Part shown: piece after piece, positions 60,367 through 64,000 of the stretch | Layout: each line of letters starts with the position of its first letter | Numbering within the stretch: the first letter of the stretch is position 1 | DNA from: UBA7803 sp034522075 | GTDB lineage: Bacteria > Pseudomonadota > Gammaproteobacteria > Pseudomonadales > Azotimanducaceae | DNA: 64,000 bases | Direction: 5' to 3' | NCBI GenBank assembly: GCA_034522075.1 | Contig: JAXHLO010000026.1 | Location: forward strand, 1 to 64,000 | The notes under the pieces: model-generated | The model's database searches: none | What the model was told of the DNA's origin: nothing | The model's input: the letters and a program-made list of their open reading frames with translations, nothing else | Program-made: the position numbers and the translations under genes

Positions 60367-60627
60367 GTGTGGTGTATCGCCAATAATGTAGCTCTCTGAG
60401 GCTCTCTGCGGCTTCGGGGCAAGGCGCGTCAGGAAGGCGTATCTGGTGATACGTGACGAGGCGCAACGCAATCCCGGGCCGCAGAGGCCTCCCTGCAGGC
60501 CTCCGGGCGGTCCTGGGCCTGCGTTGCGCGGTGCGTTGATGTGGGGCCTGCCACACCGGCGCACCGCCGCCTTGTCCAGGAACCGCACCGGAGCGCAGAG
60601 TGCTACATTATTGGCGATACACCACAC
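60367..60627. mobile_element. 261-bp MITE-like element with 26-bp terminal inverted repeats
   Basis: A perfect 26-bp inverted repeat (60367-60392 and 60602-60627, starting GTGTGGTGTATCGCCAATAA) bounds a GC-rich interior that contains a palindrome with GTATC-TGGT-GATAC (about 60438) and a second, inner inverted repeat (GCGCAACGCA near 60460 against TGCGTTGCGC near 60520). No transposase. CAGG flanks both ends (60360-60363 and 60628-60631) at unequal distance, so a target duplication is uncertain. Size and structure match non-autonomous miniature elements or large BIME-like repeats. Confidence 0.7.
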
Positions 60628-60654
60628 CAGGAGCGCGGATTGTACACGCAGGAT

Positions 60655-60673
60655 GCGAATGATTATCATATAC
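60655..60673. promoter_or_regulatory. Fur-box-like site
   Basis: The 19-mer GCGAATGATTATCATATAC matches the consensus GATAATGATAATCATTATC at 13 of 19 positions, including the central AATGAT..ATCAT. It lies 44 bp upstream of the OxyR site, just outside the repeat element. A Fur gene is present at 11.4 kb. Confidence 0.5.
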
Positions 60674-60698
60674 GAAAGTTCACGATATCCCGCCTTTC

Positions 60699-60735
60699 AT
60701 AGTCGTTACCTATCGCGGCAATAGCATCTTTCGAA
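60699..60735 (+). promoter_or_regulatory. OxyR-binding site before the rubrerythrin operon
   Basis: The pattern ATAG-N7-CTAT-N7-ATAG-N7-CGAA follows the OxyR tetranucleotide spacing exactly (ATAG-N7-CTAT-N7-ATAG-N7-CTAT), with three of four elements perfect. It ends where the -35 region of the promoter at 60758 would begin, the usual place for OxyR activation. oxyR itself is encoded at 63.3 kb. Confidence 0.75.
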
Positions 60736-60763
60736 TGGCCATGGCTTCCTCAAGCCGTATACT
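60735..60763 (+). promoter_or_regulatory. Promoter of the rubrerythrin operon
   Basis: -10 TATACT (60758-60763). The -35 position (60735-60740, ATGGCC region) is poor, as expected for a promoter that needs an activator such as OxyR. Leader about 75 nt; GAGG 9 nt before ATG 60843. Confidence 0.6.
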
Positions 60764-60842
60764 GATTGTTCAAGTCATGAACCGTCCGGGCGACTCGCGG
60801 ACGCAATCGTTGGCACACTCACACAACATTCGAGGTCTAATC

Positions 60843-61259
60843 ATGGAACTGAAGGAAAGCAAAACGCTGCAGAACCTGAAGGATGCATTTGCCGGCGAAT
60901 CCATGGCCAACCGCCGCTATCTGTACTTTGCGTCCAAGGCCGACGTGGAAGGCGAGAACGACGTGGCCGCGGTGTTCCGCTCCACCGCCGAAGGTGAAAC
61001 CGGTCATGCCCACGGCCATCTGGAGTACCTGGAAGCCGTCGGCGATCCGGCCACCGGCCTGCCCATCGGCAAGACCGACGCCAATCTGAAGGCGGCCGTC
61101 GCCGGCGAAACCCACGAATACACCGACATGTATCCGGGTATGGCGAAGACCGCGCGGGACGAAGGCTTCGACGAAATCGCCGACTGGTTCGAGACGTTGG
61201 CGAAAGCCGAGCGCTCCCACGCCAACCGATTCCAGAAGGCGCTCGACGCCATGGCCTGA
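60843..61259 (+). CDS. Rubrerythrin family protein (no rubredoxin domain)
   Basis: A 138-aa ferritin-like di-iron protein that reduces peroxides. Ligand motifs: FAGESMANRRYLYFA (Glu19), EGENDVAAVFRSTAEGETGHAHGHLEYLE (Glu51-x-x-His region), KAAVAGETHEYTDMYPGMAKTA and KAERSHANRFQKAL (Glu/His). The C-terminal rubredoxin domain of classic rubrerythrin is missing, so electrons must come from a partner, likely the neighbouring Fe-S protein. It has its own OxyR-type promoter and a terminator right after it. Confidence 0.9.
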   Translation: MELKESKTLQNLKDAFAGESMANRRYLYFASKADVEGENDVAAVFRSTAEGETGHAHGHLEYLEAVGDPATGLPIGKTDANLKAAVAGETHEYTDMYPGMAKTARDEGFDEIADWFETLAKAERSHANRFQKALDAMA

Positions 61260-61288
61260 ACGCCCCGCGGTCCGGCGTTTCTCCAACA

Positions 61289-61311
61289 GGGGTCCGCAAT
61301 GGACCCCTTTT
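61289..61311 (+). terminator. Intrinsic terminator after the rubrerythrin gene
   Basis: GGGGTCC-GCAAT-GGACCCC-TTTT: perfect 7-bp stem with 5-nt loop and U-run, 30 bp after the stop. It probably lets through only part of transcription into the Fe-S gene. Confidence 0.8.
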
Positions 61312-61341
61312 CATCTGAACGGCGCATGCGGAGCCAAGACC

Positions 61342-62670
61342 ATGACCAGCGAAGGCAACCTGGAAGCACCAGAACGGCAGCCGCTCGACTGGCGTAACGA
61401 AGCCTTCTACGACACCGACGAGCTGTATACCGAACTCGAGCGCGTTTTCGATATCTGCCACGGGTGTCGGCGCTGCGTGAGCCTCTGCGCGTCCTTCCCC
61501 ACGCTGTTCGATCTGGTGGATGAATCGGAGACGCTGGAAGTCGACGGCGTAGACAAGGACGACTACATGAAAGTCGTCGACCAGTGTTTTCTGTGCGATC
61601 TCTGCGCGGAAACCAAATGCCCGTACTTGCCGCCGCATCCCTGGGCCGTGGATTTTCCCCATCTGATGCTGCGCGCGAAAGCCTACAAGCACCGCAACAG
61701 GGACACCCGCTGGCGCGACCGCATCATCACCAGTACAGACCCCATATTCGATAGCTTGAGCACGCCGGGCGTGGCGCAGACCGCCAATGCCGCAGCCGGC
61801 AACAAGGCGCTGCGCAAGGCCGGGGACAAACTGTTCGGCATTCATCCGCAGGCCCCGCTGCCGCATTTCGAAGCCAAAGCGCTCACCTCGCGGATCGACG
61901 ACGAGATCGGCGCCGATCTCCCGGTCACGGCCGATAAGCGCACCACGGGCAAGGTGGCCATATACGTCACCTGCTACGGCGACCACAACGAGCCGCAGGT
62001 GGTTGAAGACCTCATCGCGGTGCTGAATCACAACAAAATACCCGTGCGCATTCTCAAGGATGCGCGCTGCTGCGGCATGCCGAAGCTCGAGCTCGGCGAT
62101 CTGAACAAGGTGGCGGCACTCAAGGATGCCAATGTGCCGTTGTTTCTCGAGGCCATCGACGACGGCTACGATATCATCGCGCCCATTCCATCCTGCGTGC
62201 TGATGTACAAGCAGGAGCTGCCGCTGATGTTTCCGGACGACGCCGATGTGGCCCGGGTCAAGGAGGCCTTCTTCGACCCCTTCGAATACCTGATGCTGCG
62301 CCACAAAGCCGGCCTCATCGATACCGCATTCGAGTCGAGCCTCGGCAAAGTGGCCTATCACGTGGCCTGCCACCAGCGCGTGCAGAACTTCGGCATGAAA
62401 ACCCGGGATTTCCTCGAACTCATCCCCGACACCGAGGTATCGGCCATCGAGCGCTGTTCCGGCCACGACGGCACCTATGCCATCAAGAGCGAAACCTACG
62501 ACCGGGCCATGAAGATCGCCCGCCCGGTGGTGAACCGCGTGAAGCAGGCCGAGGCCGACACGTTCGGTTCCGATTGCCCCATGGCCGGGCGCATGATCGC
62601 CCATGGCCTGGAAGATTCAGGAGACGCGAAACACCCGATCACCATGGTCCGCAAAGCCTACGGAGTTTAG
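61342..62670 (+). CDS. CCG-domain Fe-S protein (GlpC/heterodisulfide-reductase-like)
   Basis: A 442-aa iron-sulfur protein. Two [4Fe-4S] motifs come first: ICHGCRRCVSLCASFPTLFD (about 36-55) and QCFLCDLCAETKCPYLPPHPW (about 92-112). They are followed by two CCG-type domains: TCYGDHNEPQ...ARCCGMPKLELGD (complete) and HVACHQRVQNFG...ERCSGHDGTYAI, where the second CCG is changed to CSG. It resembles the GlpC subunit or HdrD and probably passes electrons to rubrerythrin or DUF3501. Start ATG 61342, TAG stop 2 nt before the DUF3501 gene. Confidence 0.86.
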   Translation: MTSEGNLEAPERQPLDWRNEAFYDTDELYTELERVFDICHGCRRCVSLCASFPTLFDLVDESETLEVDGVDKDDYMKVVDQCFLCDLCAETKCPYLPPHPWAVDFPHLMLRAKAYKHRNRDTRWRDRIITSTDPIFDSLSTPGVAQTANAAAGNKALRKAGDKLFGIHPQAPLPHFEAKALTSRIDDEIGADLPVTADKRTTGKVAIYVTCYGDHNEPQVVEDLIAVLNHNKIPVRILKDARCCGMPKLELGDLNKVAALKDANVPLFLEAIDDGYDIIAPIPSCVLMYKQELPLMFPDDADVARVKEAFFDPFEYLMLRHKAGLIDTAFESSLGKVAYHVACHQRVQNFGMKTRDFLELIPDTEVSAIERCSGHDGTYAIKSETYDRAMKIARPVVNRVKQAEADTFGSDCPMAGRMIAHGLEDSGDAKHPITMVRKAYGV

Positions 62671-62672
62671 TC

Positions 62673-63254
62673 ATGCAGAAGCTGGATCGATCGAATCTAT
62701 GGAGCCTGGAGGACTACGCGCAGAAGCGCGATGCGTTTCGCGCGGAAGTCATCGAGCACAAAAAGCCCCGCCGGGTGGCGCTCACCGCCAACGCCACCAT
62801 GTACTTCGAGGATTTTCTGACCTTGAAGTATCAGGTGCAGGAAATGCTGCGGGTGGAGCGGCTGTTCGAGCCCGAGGCCATCGAGGAGGAACTGGCGGCC
62901 TACAACCCGCTGATCCCCGATGGCAGCAACTGGAAGGGCACGTTCATGTTCGAATACGCCGACGAGGACGAGCGGCGCAAGGCGCTGGCCCGGATGGTGG
63001 GCATCGAAAACCACATCTGGGTTCAGGTGGCCGGCCAGGAGCGGGTCTTCGCCATCGCCAACGAGGATCTCGACCGCTCCACCGATGAGAAGACCTCGGC
63101 GGTGCATTTCCTGCGTTTCGAGCTCGACCCGGAGAGCGTCAGTGCGGTGAAGGGCGGGGCCGACATCAAGATGGGCATCGACCACGAGGCCATGCCCTGC
63201 GAGGTCACCCTGGCCGATGAGACGCGGCGCAGCCTGGTGCAGGATCTGTCGTAG
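62673..63254 (+). CDS. DUF3501 protein
   Basis: A 193-aa cytoplasmic protein of DUF3501: AEVIEHKKPRRVALTANATMYFEDFLTLKYQVQEMLRVE is the diagnostic block, followed by LIPDGSNWKGTFMFEYADEDERR and VHFLRFELDPESVSAVKGGADI. Function unknown; known almost only from this operon with rubrerythrin and the Fe-S protein. Its stop codon is inside the repeat hairpin at 63251. Confidence 0.85.
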   Translation: MQKLDRSNLWSLEDYAQKRDAFRAEVIEHKKPRRVALTANATMYFEDFLTLKYQVQEMLRVERLFEPEAIEEELAAYNPLIPDGSNWKGTFMFEYADEDERRKALARMVGIENHIWVQVAGQERVFAIANEDLDRSTDEKTSAVHFLRFELDPESVSAVKGGADIKMGIDHEAMPCEVTLADETRRSLVQDLS

Positions 63255-63292
63255 GAGCGACCTCCAGGTCGCGATCTGGAGATCGCTCCTAC
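63251..63292. repeat. REP-like hairpin
   Basis: GTAGGAGCGA (C-A mismatch) CTCCAG, an 8-nt loop, CTGGAG (A) TCGCTCCTAC, a 42-nt imperfect palindrome. Its GTAGGAGCG ends resemble widely repeated intergenic REP sequences of Pseudomonas/Xanthomonas-like genomes. It covers the DUF3501 stop and separates it from the convergent oxyR, so it may serve as a transcription stop for both. Confidence 0.6.
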
Positions 63293-63302
63293 AGAGAGCC
63301 AT

Positions 63303-64000
63303 TCAGGCCACTGCTGCCCTGCTCTCCATCACCTGCTGCATGGTTTTCTGCAGCATGGCGGCCAGTTCGCTGATCAATTCGTCGCGGGTGGAGCTGGTGC
63401 GCCAGCACAGCCCCACGTCGCGATGGGGATCGTCGTCCTTGAACGGCAGGTAGCGCACCTGGCCCCCCCGTGACGAGATGGCCAGCTCCGGCATCAGGGT
63501 GATGCCCACGTTGGCCGCCACCATCTGCCGCAGGGTCTCGATGCTGGTGGCCCGGAAGTTGGTGTTCTCCACCGCATTGTGCGAGTGACAGATCTCCAGC
63601 GCCTGATCGCGCAGGCAGTGGCCGTCCTCGAGCAGCAGAACTTCTTCGTGTTCCAGGTCGGCCATGGACGCCGACTTCTGCGCGGCCTTGGGGTGGCTGC
63701 GCGATACCGCGAAGTAGAACGGCTCCGTATACAGCTTCACCTGCTTGAGGTTGTCCTCGTCCGCGGGCAACGCCAGAATCACCGCATCAAGATCGCCTTC
63801 CCGGACCAGACGGGTCAGCGTCATGGTCTGTGCCTCGGTGAGGTGAATCTTCAGTTTGGGAAACGCCTTTTTGATCGGCGCGAGAATTTTCGGCAGCAGA
63901 TAAGGCGCCACCGTGGGAATGATGCCGAGCCGGAACTCGCCGCCGAAGGGATCCTTGTGCTCCTCGGCGATGTGCACCATCTGGCCCACTTCGCGCAGGA
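63303..64000 (-). CDS. oxyR: OxyR peroxide-sensing LysR regulator, 5' end outside the window
   Basis: The C-terminal ~232 residues of OxyR. The redox Cys pair is in LLLEDGHCLRDQALEICHSH (equivalent to Cys199/Cys208 of E. coli OxyR). RLGIIPTVAPYLLPKIL and TLTRLVREGDLDAVILALP are usual effector-domain blocks. The DNA-binding domain lies beyond position 64000. It is convergent with the rubrerythrin operon, whose promoter carries an OxyR-like site. Confidence 0.92.
   Translation of the reverse strand, partial: LREVGQMVHIAEEHKDPFGGEFRLGIIPTVAPYLLPKILAPIKKAFPKLKIHLTEAQTMTLTRLVREGDLDAVILALPADEDNLKQVKLYTEPFYFAVSRSHPKAAQKSASMADLEHEEVLLLEDGHCLRDQALEICHSHNAVENTNFRATSIETLRQMVAANVGITLMPELAISSRGGQVRYLPFKDDDPHRDVGLCWRTSSTRDELISELAAMLQKTMQQVMESRAAVA

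Larger units (their letters stand above)
60347..60842. other. 496-bp divergent intergenic region
   Basis: Between the MATE gene and the rubrerythrin gene. It holds the 261-bp inverted-repeat element, a Fur-like box, an OxyR site and a -10 box, listed separately. No protein gene is supported; frames inside the repeat element have no conserved features. Confidence 0.6.

Noticed and set aside
60446..60724. Frame inside the inverted-repeat element
   Set aside because: It consists of repeat sequence with Arg/Pro-rich content, no ribosome-binding site and no conserved motif, and it runs through the Fur-like and OxyR sites.
1..64000. tRNA, rRNA, CRISPR arrays, prophage or IS transposase genes
   Set aside because: I looked for clover-leaf sequences with CCA-type ends, rRNA core motifs, regularly spaced repeats and DDE/phage motifs and found none that I can support.

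Overview
The window is almost entirely GC-rich DNA of a gammaproteobacterium, probably an uncultured aquatic or halophilic lineage. The evidence is Gram-negative envelope genes (a D15/BamA-type outer-membrane protein, lipoproteins), a gammaproteobacterial OxyR, a Fur without cysteines, SelU and a MATE pump. No rRNA or tRNA gene is visible, so the order cannot be fixed. The first ~2.47 kb is foreign to the rest. It is AT-rich, riddled with frameshifts, and encodes on the minus strand a recognisable haloarchaeal-type HerA helicase and the C-terminal half of its partner NurA. It joins the bacterial sequence inside a truncated TPR lipoprotein gene at about 2473, which looks like a chimeric contig end. 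Reading-frame breaks continue in the bacterial part to ~10.9 kb and then stop, consistent with poorly corrected sequence near that end.

Layout. 2.5-7.1 kb (minus): ApbE, a TlpA-like redoxin, an unknown exported protein and two TPR envelope proteins. 7.1-11.9 kb: a serine hydrolase, a cysteine-synthase-like enzyme, an enoyl-CoA hydratase, an LDH2-family dehydrogenase and Fur. 11.9-16.7 kb (minus): a MerR-like/TPR regulator, a D15 outer-membrane protein, a sirtuin coupled to a serine hydrolase. 16.8-20.9 kb (plus): circularly permuted ATP-grasp and alpha-E pair, small membrane proteins, a TauD-like dioxygenase and a HIT protein. 21-30.3 kb (minus): thiolase, DUF3108, HAD-IB phosphatase, PAP2 lipoprotein, a Gld-type ABC transporter (ATPase, permease fused to GldG, DUF4340) and NnrU. 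30.4-33.3 kb: a lower-GC Ser/Thr kinase-TPR receptor with a decayed ECF sigma gene. 33.4-40.8 kb: two SDRs, an epoxide hydrolase, MAPEG, thioesterase, CoA-pyrophosphatase, a YegD-like Hsp70, a CoA-transferase and MsrA. 40.9-43.6 kb: a Sel1 lipoprotein coupled to SelU. 43.7-47.9 kb: a cobalt-type nitrile hydratase operon coupled to a GH78-like protein with a degenerate active site. 48-49.7 kb: hydrolase and LysR. 49.7-50.15 kb: a gene-free region rich in hairpins and palindromes. 50.2-54 kb: TetR coupled to a eukaryotic-type IleRS2. 54.1-60.3 kb: DUF6316, MFS, hydrolase, Idi and HMG-CoA synthase (suggesting a mevalonate route), MATE. 60.37-60.63 kb: a 261-bp element with 26-bp terminal inverted repeats. 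60.8-64 kb: rubrerythrin, a CCG-type Fe-S protein, DUF3501 and OxyR.

The best functional story is the right end. A near-perfect OxyR site and a -10 box precede the rubrerythrin operon, oxyR lies convergently at the other end, and a Fur-like box lies upstream, so this looks like a self-contained peroxide/iron-stress module with two uncharacterised proteins. The best candidate for something undescribed is the 49.7-50.15 kb region. It holds a 12-bp perfect hairpin presenting a CU-rich, anti-Shine-Dalgarno-like loop, followed by a strong intrinsic terminator, with further palindromes and a GAAA-capped hairpin.
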